From Laguncularia racemosa (taxonomy: Eukaryota; Streptophyta; Magnoliopsida; Myrtales; Combretaceae), in the NCBI GenBank assembly GCA_037954665.1, contig JBBMOL010000009.1, positions 1,798,001-1,862,000 on the forward strand: DNA of 64,000 nt. Reading direction: 5' to 3'. Under the pieces are notes generated by a model, which saw only the letters and a list, made by a program, of their open reading frames with translations, ran no database searches and was not told where the DNA came from. Below are positions 29,001-37,200 of this stretch, one piece after another. Numbering within the stretch: position 1 is the first letter of the stretch; each line of letters begins with the position of its first letter. The translations under genes and the position numbers were made by a program.

Positions 29001-32000
29001 GAGATTGATAAGCATTTCATCAAGGAAAAATTGGACAATGGCCTAATATGCACTCCATATGTATCAATACACGGACAACTTGCAAACATTCTCACCAAAG
29101 GGTTGAATAGTTCAATGTTTGAAAAGATTGTGTCCGAACTAGGAATGGGAAGTTCCAATTCATCAGCTTAAGGGGGAGTAGAAAATATATATATATATAT
29201 ATTTTTAGATATTGTACAGATATAGTTTAGGAAATTATTTTTTAGGAAAGTTTCCTAATTAATATTATAATTATTTTATGTTATATAAATTCCTAGTGGA
29301 ATAATCAATGTGAAAAAAAAAAAAAAAAAAAGAAGATTTGAACTCTGTTTTTGACAGATACACTTGGGAATAAGTTTGCTCATTGCTTATCATAATTCCC
29401 TGCAATACCCTATCAACCAAGTGATTCAAACCCTTTGTACTAGCTTGGATTAGAACCCAGTTTGGAGTTTGATTGCCATCAGTAATTGAACCTGATCCTT
29501 TTTTCTTTGCATTGTTGTGTATTAATACCTGTGAAGCTGAGTAATATCATTAAACCAAGCTACCATCTTTTGTTCAATTTCTCATTAAGGTATTTTGCAG
29601 GGTGCATTTGTGAGGGAAATTATTATTGAGGAATTAGCTAAGGTTAGCTTCTTGACTTTGGCTGCAACATTAGACCTGTGATCTTTTTTGACACAAGTGC
29701 GACTGTTAGCATTGCATCTGATAAAGACTGAACTACAAATCCTCTGGACATTTGAGCATGATAACATGCTGCTGAAGTGTGTAGATTAAGTTGAAGGTCC
29801 TTGGACAATCCGTTATATGATGCATAAGCCTTGTTTGAATTGCTAACTATGATGCAGCATTGTTTTAGGACTGTTGTTCTTTTTCTTTGCACAAGTTAAT
29901 TTCTAATTATATTATCATTTTATACACACAAAATAATCTTATGCATGTGAAACTTCCCGCCATTTGGTGTTGTGATCTTGCATCTGATATCTTCAATTGT
30001 TTCTCTTTTATGGTTCAAAAGTTTATATATGATCCTGTGTTGGTAGATAGCAAAAGCATATTATGTTAACCGTGTCTAAATTTTTCCAGTGAATTCTAAT
30101 TTCACTTATCAGTCTTTAGCTGTGTGGAATATTTCTCAATCATAGTCTATGAAGGCATGCACAGGATATTTTAATTGTATAATATAAGTGACAACATTTT
30201 AAAAATCATTATCAAGAATATACCATTTGGCCAGCAATCTAATAAAATGATACTAATGATCTCTGTTTCACATGAATCAATCAATTTCAGATGCATCTTA
30301 GAAAGAGTAATTATCTGATTTGCTTAATCAATGCAGGGTATGGATGCCCTTGGTCTAGCTACCATGGATTCTGTAACATCTACAGCAGCAACAAGTATAC
30401 CATTTGGAAATTTTTTTTCTCTCTCCTCAATGACCGAGGAAGATAAAAACAACTTGAGAACTTTTCGCCAACTATTGCTCTTATTTTCAGGGTTTCAAAG
30501 TTATGAAAGGACTAGTCAGGTGAGAGATAAAAATCGTCCAGTTAAGTTGTGGAGTTGTATGTTTTTCTGTCATGACCAATTGTTGGAAGTTCGTGCTACA
30601 TTGGTTAGTCTTAGTAGAGACCCACCACTTTTAACTGATGCAATGGTGCAACTATAAGGATTTTAGTTAGTGGTAATACAAATACATGCATCTACAATAT
30701 ACAAGAAGTTGATTTGGTGCATCCCTTGTCAGTTCCTTGTCATGATCTATTGAATATTCTCTTTTCTACTTTTTCTTTTAAAATACTCTACAAGAAGCTA
30801 TTATGCATTTCAAGAGGTTGTACGTTTTGCATCTTTAAACAATTATAAACATGAACTAGCACCAAGTAAACAGGGAGAATTGCTTAGAGACATGATCCTT
30901 GAGCAGATGTAAGAGTTTATGCTTCAATGTGGTGGGTGGCATGGGTCTAGACTTCAACCTGATGGTCCAGCTTGAAGTAGTGTTTGTGCATAGCCAAAAC
31001 CACTTAGATGTCTGTATTGACTTGTACTGATTTTCATGTTGGGGGTGAAGAAGATCAAACATTAAGCATCCTAGGCATGAGTGATGATTTTAAAATATTT
31101 GAAGGATGTCTCTCTCTATTTACTCAAACTCTTGGGATTATTTTTACATAGGAATGAAGCAACAAACTGCTGCACTCCTTCTCCCTTTAAGCAGTCATAG
31201 AAAGCACATCTCACACACATTAACAGCACGATGTCTGAAATCAGGTGCTTTTATCTGTATATTTTCTATTTAAAATCAGATATTTAGATAGTTCATCCTA
31301 TCCGTATGCTATATTAGTTAATTTAAATATAATTGAAGTGTTAAAAGTGATTAGTAACTATGACAATGATGGTGATTGGGCATGCAGAAAATTGGGACAT
31401 GTACACTTGCTTTATTTTAGATCAACAGTCGTTGAGAAAGAAAAAGAGTTCTCTGTTGAACTGTTGAAATCATAAACCTTTTTCTCTACTTTTGTAGGAG
31501 TATCCTAGTATATATATATATATATTACATTGTGATGCCTAAACTTTGTTAATTTTTGCAATCGTATATTTATATGAGTTAATATTACATTTTGGTACCT
31601 AAACATTGTTAATTTTTGCAATTAATTACCTAAAATTTAAAAGTGTTAATTTATTACTAAAACAATTTTCAAGGTCATTTATATTACCTATATGAGGTAG
31701 TTAATTGTAAAAATAAGTATAGTTCATGTAGTTGATTGTAATAAGGGGTAAAGTTCAAGTAGTTAATTACAAAAATAAGCAAAAGTTTAGGTACTAAATT
31801 AGTACTTTAAAATTTGAGATAATTAATTGCAAAAAGGAAAAAAGATTAAGTACCAAATGTGACATTTACCCTTTATATATTTTTTCCACTTCATCTATTT
31901 GATATCACTTTTGAACTATTGTAAAGCTATGAAAAATCCCATTTTAGTGATACCAATCATTCTTACTCCTATTGTAACTTCTTTTATTTTTAACTTTATA

Positions 32001-32480
32001 TTGTTGTTAACACCCTAATTTTTATGTAGGAAAACAAAAGTTCAAGTCCAGAGAGAGCTGAAAAGAACTATTTGGATGATTTGTTATTAGGAAGAAATCA
32101 AATTCTAATGTTTCAGGAAATTCTTCCAGTCCTTTCCGCTATCCGTGAGGTGAGGAAAAATGCAGATGCATGTTCTAGGTTCTCATCATCTGACAAGTAT
32201 AGTTAAGTTTTTCGACTTGTCCTTGGGGGTAAAAAATAAATAAATAAAGGCTAATATTTCAGTGTCAAGACGATCAAGGAAATCATATGGCATGTTTCAT
32301 AATTCCAACTTGGCATTTGATATTATTAATGTGTCTCACTGCTGTCTCATGAAAGAGATTGGATTCTGTTTGCAGCTCCCGCTGGAATTACAACAGCAGT
32401 TATTACGTTTACCAAGTGATCTCGTGGGAAGATTATTCTCGCGAGCTACTGCGAGGACCATCCGCAGGATATTCTTATGA
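7952..32480 (+). CDS. ABC1/UbiB-family atypical kinase (ABC1K), 3' half, 14 exons
   Basis: Joining 7952-8042, 10552-10593, 10696-10804, 12414-12528, 12617-12666, 12760-12838, 19139-19189, 19361-19502, 19599-19643, 20936-21040, 29601-29642, 30337-30519, 32030-32149 and 32376-32480 gives 425 codons with unbroken phase. Family hallmarks are 'LTMEWVEG' (exons 1-2), the ADPHPGN nucleotide-binding signature (exon 3), and a metal-binding DFG split across exons 3 and 4. A long C-terminal helical region follows and ends in 'TARTIRRIFL'. ABC1K proteins are atypical kinases of mitochondria and chloroplasts that control prenylquinone and lipid metabolism. The sequence looks like a plastid-type plant member to me, but that assignment is from memory. 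The N-terminal half (transit peptide, KxGQ motif) must lie before position 1. No stop or broken splice site was found, so the gene is probably functional despite more than 14 kb of transposons in its introns. Confidence 0.9.
8432..9610. mobile_element. Non-autonomous DNA transposon (MITE-like), about 1.18 kb
   Basis: The left end TAGCGTTTGGTT is matched by an inverted right end AACCAAACGCTA. Inside each end are many copies of a GTACTG/CAGTAC plus CTGGAC motif (8445-8600 and 9460-9590), mostly inverted between the two sides. The clustering suggests subterminal binding sites for a transposase supplied in trans. The middle is less AT-rich and has no credible ORF. No clean target-site duplication was seen. 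It could be hAT-like, but I cannot assign the superfamily. It sits in the intron between ABC1K visible exons 1 and 2. Confidence 0.7.
9611..10551. other. ABC1K intron remainder, no gene seen
   Basis: AT-rich intron with a short (TG)n run at about 9778-9800 and an A-rich tract at about 10208-10225. No coding exon or element was recognised. Confidence 0.6.
10552..10593 (+). CDS. ABC1K visible exon 2
   Basis: 14 codons, GQKLSEVKDLYLVE, phase 0 to phase 0, between ...TTGTGCAG and GTGATA. Confidence 0.85.
10696..10804 (+). CDS. ABC1K visible exon 3 with ADPHPGN signature
   Basis: Encodes VGVYCSFNQLLEYGFYHADP followed by HPGNLL...LAYL. It holds the family-defining ADPHPGN loop. It ends one base into the Asp codon of the DFG motif. 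Confidence 0.95.
10805..12413. other. ABC1K intron (1.6 kb), nothing recognised
   Basis: Separates the two halves of the DFG codon set. I see no element ends, RNA gene or coding exon in it. Confidence 0.6.
12414..12528 (+). CDS. ABC1K visible exon 4, completes DFG
   Basis: Completes the DFG and continues MMGEFKQELRDGF...KDFVTLG. The acceptor is ACTGCCAG and the donor is GTAACT. Confidence 0.92.
12617..12666 (+). CDS. ABC1K visible exon 5
   Basis: Encodes (G)LLPPTADKEAVTKALT(D). The acceptor is TATGCAG and the donor is GTTTGC. Confidence 0.9.
12760..12838 (+). CDS. ABC1K visible exon 6
   Basis: Encodes (D)VFQNAVSKGVRNISFGDLL and GNLGTT(M). The donor GTAAGC splits the Met codon. The next intron (6.3 kb) holds the young copia C. 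Confidence 0.9.
12839..13396. other. ABC1K intron flank left of copia C
   Basis: Ordinary AT-rich intron starting GTAAGC. No element or gene was seen before the TATCC target site. Confidence 0.6.
13402..13632 (-). repeat. 3' LTR of copia C
   Basis: The 231-bp partner of 18193-18423, with the same TG...CA ends. It is bordered on the element side by the polypurine tract and on the outside by the TATCC duplication. Confidence 0.95.
13633..13650 (-). other. Polypurine tract of copia C
   Basis: Plus-strand CTCCCCCTCAAACCAGA reads as a G-rich purine tract on the minus strand next to the 3' LTR. It primes plus-strand DNA synthesis in this family. Confidence 0.85.
13640..15829 (-). pseudogene. copia C integrase end, RT and RNase H, broken
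   Basis: Continues the 736-aa frame after its stop. A second in-frame TAG lies at 15725-15727 and a third at 14864-14866, where a Leu or similar codon precedes 'DWPLFQLDVKNAFLNG'. RT then reads through 'ALYGLKQSPRAW' and the catalytic YVDD (about 14580) to 14225, where an indel shifts the frame. A further one-base shift occurs near 14081-14092 before the RNase H block ('SVEVEFRALAQG', 'TKHVEIDRHF'), which ends at 13640. All catalytic motifs are visible but not in one frame. Confidence 0.88.
15830..18040 (-). CDS. copia C gag-protease-integrase ORF (736 aa)
   Basis: An open frame from ATG 18040. Order: UBN2-type gag (about residues 30-250); zinc knuckle CX2CX4HX4C (about 280-293); aspartic protease 'DSGASNHMTGD' (about 370); HHCC zinc-binding domain with 'WHSRLGHP' and 'CEICQFAKHT' (about 510-555); and integrase core 'HGDIWGP' (about 577), 'FKTDNARDF' and 'VDTPQQNGVAERKNRH' (about 660-678). 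In intact copia elements the frame continues into RT. Here TAA at 15830-15832 ends it within the integrase C-terminal region, just before sequence matching the usual 'FGC..FVH' continuation. Gag and protease could still be made, but a whole polyprotein could not. Confidence 0.88.
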   Translation of the reverse strand: MAESDGSSGGSSTTNSLPGITPIPIENSFIQPVISHKLNGHNYLQWSQATVLFVSGRNKDDYLTGVITQPNPRDPKFKSWRAENNLVMSWLIGSMTTEIGENFLLYSTAKEIWDAARDTFSNHENTIELFHVESTLQELRQGEKSVTVYFTSLTRLWQQLDMFESHEWNCPLDCTYFKKIIETKRIFKFLMGLNKSLDEVRGRILGTKPLPSLREVFSEVRREESRKRVMLGNSENLVSTESSALAAVKDRLHLSNVAADDRRMHQNAGNNRTGRGRPWCDHCKKPGHLKETCWKLHGKPLDWKSSRDREAKGNTAFVETSPTVNQAPFTKDQLELLQQLIQNSSKSTSPHDGEHGSGNHALHVAQNPSSSWIVDSGASNHMTGDRSLFTSYSPCKELQTVRIANGTRTQVEGIGTICLSSSLILYSVLLVPDLDCNLISVSKLNSDPRCETKFFANCCVFQDLSSGRTIGNAELRKGLYILDVNISSSYSISSNKISSCYVGHSNKDRTIMMWHSRLGHPNFLYMKRLYPSLFINKNPNFFNCEICQFAKHTRSTYYPLPYKPSHPFSLIHGDIWGPTRIPNITGTRWFLLLVDDHTRLCWTYLMKEKSETNHIIKHFHAMVRNQFKSDIQIFKTDNARDFFNSNLSLYLKSHGIVQQSSCVDTPQQNGVAERKNRHILEVARSLLFQTNVPKKFWGEAILTATYLINRMPSRVLKFQSPLQMLDKFYPTSRLVS
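18181..18192 (-). other. Primer-binding site of copia C
   Basis: Plus-strand GCTCTGATACCA is the complement of TGGTATCAGAGC, the usual initiator-tRNA-Met binding site. It lies directly inside the 5' LTR. Confidence 0.9.
18193..18423 (-). repeat. 5' LTR of copia C
   Basis: On the minus strand it runs from 18423 to 18193 and would carry the element's promoter. Plus-strand ends are TGTAGC...CTACA, matching the copy at 13402-13632 except for one A/G difference in the CCCTAGRATATT stretch. Confidence 0.95.
18424..19138. other. ABC1K intron flank right of copia C
   Basis: Begins with the TATCC target duplication and ends in the exon 7 acceptor. No other feature was seen. Confidence 0.6.
19139..19189 (+). 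CDS. ABC1K visible exon 7
   Basis: Encodes (M)YKFKFRIPSYFSLVIR(S). The acceptor is TCGGCAG and the donor is GTAACT. The phase matches exon 6 across the copia-bearing intron. Confidence 0.9.
19361..19502 (+). CDS. ABC1K visible exon 8
   Basis: Encodes (S)LAVLEGIAINSNPKYKVLG through LQALLYE. The acceptor is TTTTAG and the donor is GTAATT. Confidence 0.92.
19599..19643 (+). CDS. ABC1K visible exon 9
   Basis: 15 codons, NGTFRIDRLESLLTE, between TTGTTAG and GTAAGA. Confidence 0.9.
19644..20935. other. ABC1K intron (1.3 kb), nothing recognised
   Basis: AT-rich, with only short spurious frames. I found no transposon ends or exon-like blocks. Confidence 0.55.
20936..21040 (+). CDS. ABC1K visible exon 10
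   Basis: 35 codons, SLRAKTEKALVK...VLSFTLTEK, between TTTGTAG and GTAAAA. The following intron (8.6 kb) holds gypsy, MITE and copia D sequences. Confidence 0.88.
21540..21960 (+). mobile_element. Fragment of a copia gag gene
   Basis: A broken plus-strand frame reads 'NKLNGIKFRE.FQSIKLAI.GR' (about 21555-21625), then 'NSVVVMWLINSIKP' (about 21680-21720) and 'YETAKEVWDDLQEMY' (about 21745-21790). These are typical UBN2/copia gag blocks. No LTR or pol is attached. It is a relic in the intron between ABC1K visible exons 10 and 11. Confidence 0.7.
21990..24150 (-). mobile_element. Decayed Ty3/gypsy-like element, gag and 5' LTR part
   Basis: Minus-strand reading from right to left: LTR-like sequence right of 23620; a primer-binding site resembling TTGGTATCAAAGC (23601-23619); a leader; gag with 'MRDLTECIRTMNVRLGSLE' (about 23035-22975), then 'IPPFEGR' (about 22845) and 'LATLDFYGYATLWE' (about 22700); and a degenerate zinc knuckle 'ECLGFWYMVVQCPN' (about 22185-22145) followed by an acidic stretch. 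That order fits a gypsy gag. Protease and pol are missing. The outer LTR border is not resolved. Confidence 0.6.
23044..23425. mobile_element. MITE-like insertion in the gypsy gag leader
   Basis: The left end TCACGTTTGATACG and the inverted right end TCATATTTGGTATG agree at most positions. The inner sequence is also loosely palindromic, with GGAATCATGATTCTAGA-type stretches. It interrupts the gypsy gag between its N-terminal leader and the 'MRDLTE' block. No clear target duplication was seen. Confidence 0.5.
24381..24549 (+). repeat. 5' LTR of copia D
   Basis: Begins TGTAGAAAA and ends TTTTTGACA, 169 bp. Preceded by the GATAC duplication. Confidence 0.88.
24550..24561 (+). other. Primer-binding site of copia D
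   Basis: TGGTATCAAAGC, a one-base variant of the initiator-tRNA-Met site, immediately after the 5' LTR. Confidence 0.85.
25098..29171 (+). pseudogene. copia D gag-pol, decayed and with RT core deleted
   Basis: Gag starts ATG 25098 or 25101 ('RLDGKNHLKWSQLI', 'NIWDAIQQPYSKAKEAAQVY'). It is followed by a zinc knuckle (about 25915-25970), protease 'MDSGATDHMTHF' (about 26228-26265), integrase ('HGDIW'-like 'HTDIWGPS' about 26780, 'AERKNGHLL' about 27078), RT from about 28000 and RNase H at 28690-29120 ('NAEAEFRAMAQGI', 'TKHIEIDKHF'). RT reads to 'GLKQSPQA' (28430) and 'SGYKQS' (28485), then jumps straight to 'EMYQCLVE' and 'YTRPNIAYAVS'. Compared with copia B, about 350 bp including the YVDD active site are gone. 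Many stops also occur, for example near 25318, 25635, 26532, 28003 and 28436. Confidence 0.87.
29179..29356 (+). repeat. 3' LTR of copia D
   Basis: Starts TAGAAAATAT, with the expected leading TG lost, and ends TTTTTGACA. It contains an AT run, a longer A tract and a small internal duplication (GGAAATTATTTTTTAGGAAA) absent from the 5' copy. Confidence 0.85.
29601..29642 (+). CDS. ABC1K visible exon 11
   Basis: 14 codons, GAFVREIIIEELAK, between TTTTGCAG and GTTAGC. Phase 0 matches exon 10. Confidence 0.88.
29643..30336. other. ABC1K intron, nothing recognised
   Basis: AT-rich intron of 694 bp with no element ends seen. Confidence 0.55.
30337..30519 (+). CDS. ABC1K visible exon 12
   Basis: 61 codons, from GMDALGLATMDSVTSTAATS to SGFQSYERTSQ. 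The acceptor is AATGCAG and the donor is GTGAGA. Confidence 0.88.
31526..31872. repeat. Fold-back (palindromic) repeat in ABC1K intron
   Basis: Left arm ATTACATTTTGGTACCTAAA (about 31581-31600), with a diverged repeat of itself 55 bp earlier. It is mirrored by right-arm sequence GTACCAAATGTGACATTTA (about 31851-31869). The arms continue inward (TTTTTGCAATTAATTACC against TAATTAATTGCAAAAAGG). This looks like a small MITE. The outer borders are approximate. Confidence 0.5.
32030..32149 (+). CDS. ABC1K visible exon 13
   Basis: 40 codons, ENKSSSPERAEKNYLDDLLL through VLSAIRE, between TATGTAG and GTGAGG. Confidence 0.88.
32376..32480 (+). CDS. ABC1K terminal exon 14
   Basis: LPLELQQQLLRLPSDLVGRL continues to RRIFL and a TGA stop at 32478-32480. 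The acceptor is TTTGCAG. A possible AATAAA signal lies downstream at 32806-32811. Confidence 0.9.
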   Translation, partial: LPLELQQQLLRLPSDLVGRLFSRATARTIRRIFL

Positions 32481-34298
32481 TGCAAGTCAGTAAAACTTTA
32501 TATAGCATTAAAAGCTTGCTATTTGCCTGTGTCCATGTATTAGGTGCATAGGAACTTGCAATGAAAGGGGTTGGATCATTGCCACATTGATCTTAAGCTA
32601 TTTCTATCAGTTGCGAGATTATAAATTAAAGCAGGAGATAGCAGGTTATCATCAATACATTATTTTATAGATTTTCCTTTCTTATAATTCAAATGCAATT
32701 TGCCCTTCTGACACCGAATAATGGCTGAAAAATTCCTTGTATACATTTTGATCTTATCCAGCAAGTGTACGTTACTCACAACGCAGAGGTCGTATTGAAT
32801 CGAAGAATAAAGTGCAGAGGTTGTACTAATTTCTTTAATGCCTCAAAGTTCTTGTAACAGACAAGCAACATTTAGATTGAACATTATAGCATCGTAGTTC
32901 CCTTCCAACTGCCCCAAGTTTTTGCTTCTAAATAAATCTTAAAATATTCAGTATGTGCATATTGCCTTAGTAAAGCAAGAAAATTTTCTATTAAAATACA
33001 CTATTAGATGTTGGATAATATTATAGCAGACGGTATTCATGGGAAAAAGAACATTTGACAACGTGATGAGGAGATGATGGAAAGGGAGAGTGTGTCGCGT
33101 CTGGTACATCAAGTCTATGCTAATTTATAATTTTCTTTCTGCACTTACGGGATGACACATGCACATTGATGAGTTCGTACTATATGTTACTAGCATGCTG
33201 TGTGCATCACACGCTTCATGTGATCAACAAAAATTAATTTTGCATACAAAAGGCCCTTGACGCGGACGATATAGAGAGGGATCAGAGGAGAGGAATAAGC
33301 GTTCTTAATACATCTTTATATCATTATGGCAGGTGAATAAGGTATGAGAATTAGAGAGAAAAAGGCACTTGATATGAATTCTAGCTGATATAAAGACGTT
33401 TTGCACATAATGGTGTCAAGAGTGCTGGACAATTAAGAGGGAGACTCCATGCTTTAGCGTTGGGATACAAAATTGTATTCAAATTCCAAGAATGCCATGT
33501 AGGAGATGATAAGTAAGATATGTGCGAGTTTGCTCCCTCGAGATAAACTTTTTTTTATAAAACGATTTCGAGAAAAATAATTCTCAAAATATCATTGTTA
33601 AATCATAAATTTGCACTCTAATTTCCAACTACCACAGAAATCATATGTTGACTACACGATTTTCAAAATCCCATATTAAACATTCGACGAGTTTTGCCTG
33701 ATGTATGAATATTCAGTAATTCCATCTACTGTGTCCTCTCCTAATCGGGTCAGAAGCAGAGACTGGCATTCATCATTTAGCGGTGGGGTCTTCATAGAAA
33801 AGAAGGCATTGTCCAATGTCACTTTCTTTATTTTTGGAATAAATGTCTTATTTGAGCCTATAAATAGGCAAAGCCTTGACATTGAATAATCAAGTCATGA
33901 TATTATATATATCATAGTTTGACTTAGGCATCACAACAATACATGCAACCTGTGGCTCTAAAAATTCATCTCCTGTCAGCTCTATAACGCGCGAAACCTA
34001 TTGGCATCTCGACTGTTATTTTTCATTTTTCTTGTTTCAACACTTCACTTTGATAATGTAGATATATTTCTCAGATTTTTTTCACTCAAGAAAAGCCTTC
34101 ATGCTAATAGTTTGTCATCCTTATCGATTGCAATCTTATTTTATCGACAAGCATCTGCACGACGTTTGATCTACTTGCGGATGAGCATAGATGTTCTTTC
34201 TATACATCATTGTATATGTATTAATATGTAATTTGGATTGGGATATTCTTGTCATTTTACTTGTAACACTCTATTAATATATATTTTTGTATTAACGA
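32481..34298. other. Intergenic / ABC1K 3' flank
   Basis: Contains the probable ABC1K 3' UTR (possible poly(A) signal at 32806-32811). A TATA-like CCTATAAATAGG at 33857-33868 follows a promoter-like stretch. An AT-rich end TTGTATTAAC at 34293 abuts the truncated copia E. The block from about 33690 to 34298 could be a solo LTR, but I could not define its left end. No gene was recognised. Confidence 0.4.
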
Positions 34299-37200
34299 GA
34301 GAGGGCTGATATTGAGTGATTTAGGAGTGCAATATTACTTTCAATGAATATGATGTCATCAACATAGAATAGAAAAACCAATGCATCAAAATCCTTGTGC
34401 AAGATAAATATAGACATGTCAACTTTGCTTTAACAAAACTCTAAGTAAAAGAAAAAATTACTAAAATTATGAAACTAGGCTCAAGGAGTCTTTCAAGTCA
34501 TGGAGAGATTTGTTTAATTGGCACACATGATGTAGATAACAAGAATGGACAAAACCAAGGGATTATTTTATGAAAATTGTCTTAGTGAGGTGGCCATGCA
34601 AAAAAACATTCTTGACATTGAGTTGACAAATGTCACAATAAAAAGACATAGCATGAGACATAATAAAGTGAATGGTGGTGGGTTTTATAATTGGACTGAA
34701 TGTTTCTATTTAATCGATGTTTTTCTACTAAGTTAATCCGTAAGTAATTAGTCAAGTTTAATGGTACTTAACTCACCTCTCAGCATTGCATTTTAATCTA
34801 AACTTTTAGGCACTGCTAACGACATTCTAATTTAGGTGTGGGGGAATCAGAATCCAAATTTTGTTTTTAATAAGAGAGTCAAACTCTTTTCTCATAGTTG
34901 TTGCCACCTAGGGGTCACAAAAGGGTCGTGTATGGTAGGGTTGGGAAAAAAATCGAGCAAACCACAAATCAAACCGAATTGAATTGAATTGAGCCTTTTT
35001 TTAGTTTGAAAAAAATTACAAGTCAAACTAGATCGTTTTAAATTGAACCAAACTATGAGAATTAAAAAAAAAAAAAGTTGCGATGCTCATTATGTTGATT
35101 GTGAAATTTAATGATAGTGTCCTTCTCCAAATAATATGAATTTCTTTTGTCAATATGTCCGTGTTTTATTCTAAATAAGAGTGTCGAATATTCCAAGTAT
35201 TCTGCTTGCATTTTATGGATTTTGAAAATAAGTGAAGAATGAATCTTTTGTACATTTCTTATGTTGATTTGGATGTGAAAAATGCCATCTCCTTTAGTAT
35301 CCTAAACATTTTGAGGTTCTTGGTTCGAACCATGAATTGAACTAGACCAAGCCGTTTTTTTAGATTGAAAAAAGTTACAAATCGAACCATAAGGTTTTAT
35401 TCGAATTAGAAAAAAAAAAACTGTAATATTATGTTCAGTTCAATTTGGAGGGGTGAATCATACTAAATCAAACCACACCCACCACTAGTTCATGGTGTTG
35501 TGGTTCAAAAGCAAAGGAGTCTTGGAGAGGTTAAGGATTTCTAAGGCTCTATAATGCCTAATTTTGAATGAGTGTGAATGGAGTATATGGGTTAAGATGA
35601 GGAGGGAGCAACCAAAGGATTTTGTGATGTGGTGGTCGATGTAGGCAAGTTAGGGGGTAAGTGAGCATTCAACCTAAAGCAACAATAAACATATATGACT
35701 TATAGATTGGGATCAATTTGAATAGGGGAAGAGGTGATGGTTAGAGGGGTTACTGAGGTTGATGCTATTAGGGTGGGAGAGCTCAATGAGTTCCTTGAGA
35801 GGTGGAAGTAGGTATGGTGAAAGTAAAGTTAAGAGATGGGAGGTGAGGCTTTATAGTAGAGGTAGAGGATGACATAAGCTATGTGTAGGGAAAATTAGAT
35901 TCATGAAAGAGCACATGGTGACTTGTGTAAACATGGCCAATGGCAAGGTAAAGGCAACAATAACCTTTATGGAGGGTTGAGTATCTAATGAAGATGCAAG
36001 GAGTAAAGCAAGAAAAAAGTTTGTTTTGGTCTTGAGAGGTCATATTAGGGAAGTAAAGGCATCTATACATACAAGGAAACTAATAGTTTGATAGCATATT
36101 GTGAAGGAGCTCTAAAGGCAATCTATGGTCAAGCGTGGCTAAGAGGGATAAGCTAAGCATACAAGCATATAGTGCAAGTTAGTTTAGAGATGTGGTAATG
36201 TTGCATTTAGCAACCCCAATTTATTGGGAAGTGTAAGGGCAAGAGAGTTAAAGATGTATCCTATGTTCACGCAAGCAAGTAGTTAAGGCCTTATTAACAA
36301 ATTCATCTTCACCATCATAATGAAAGATTCATGAGTATTTGATACAATCATCTACAAAAAGTACATACTAGTGAAATCTTAGATTCAATCTAGTTAGCAA
36401 CTATTATACATCAAAGTGAATTAAATGTAGGAGCTTCTAAGCTTTATATGATGAATGTCGAAATGAGAGATGCATGGATTTTATGATGCAACAAGAGTGA
36501 CAAGGATTGGTAAGCACTAAGGGGGACTGAACTTAAATGGTCTTATGCAAAGTGAGCTTATTGAGGACATGGTTGTGAAGATGACATAGATGGGATTGCC
36601 AAATTTCATTGGAGATAGCCAATGCTCTATGAGATGTTAGGGAGATTGAACTAAACATAAAGTAATAGGATAAAGTGGACATCTAGTTGGATGTTAGAGG
36701 AGCTTACCTATTTGGATTCCTTAACAAAAAAAAAGAAAGAGTCATCAAAACTGATAGTACAATGGTTATCTTGACATAGTTTGATAGCTAATAGAAGATT
36801 ATATGTAAGGAAGGAAACAAGTAAGACACTTTTAAGGTGCAATTGACAACCATATGTGTGGATTGTGAAACCGCTTGTGTGAGATATGGGTAGAGCAACA
36901 TCATTACTTATAAAAACTTAGTCTAAACTAACTTAAAGGGGTAAGGCTAGTTAGCATACTTGCAACTAAGGTCATATAGTGTGTGGCTCTTGAGTCAGAT
37001 ACAAGACAACATCATGCTATTCTCTAAGGGATAAGGTAAAGAAGGACTAAAGCACATCTATGTGAAACCCATTAAATTGATGATAACATTAAAGGGTGGA
37101 ATAATCGAGGTTTCGCAAATTTGATAATTAATCTAAGTTGGTAAAGCGAGAGGCTATGTCTAGTGGAGGAGCGCATCACCAACTAGGAGGGCAATGACTT

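Larger units (their letters stand above)
24381..29356 (+). mobile_element. Complete but old Ty1/copia element D (in ABC1K intron)
   Basis: The 5' LTR (24381-24549) is followed at once by the primer-binding site TGGTATCAAAGC. The 3' LTR (29179-29356) follows the polypurine tract AAGGGGGAG. Perfect 5-bp target duplications GATAC flank it (24376-24380 and 29357-29361). The LTRs differ by many substitutions and an extra segment in the 3' copy, so the insertion is much older than copia C. It lies in the 8.6-kb intron between ABC1K visible exons 10 and 11, same strand as the gene. Confidence 0.93.

Noticed and set aside
33700..33890. TATA-containing segment considered as an endogenous pararetrovirus promoter
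   Set aside because: No viral coding sequence or primer site accompanies it. A solo LTR or chance promoter-like sequence is as likely.
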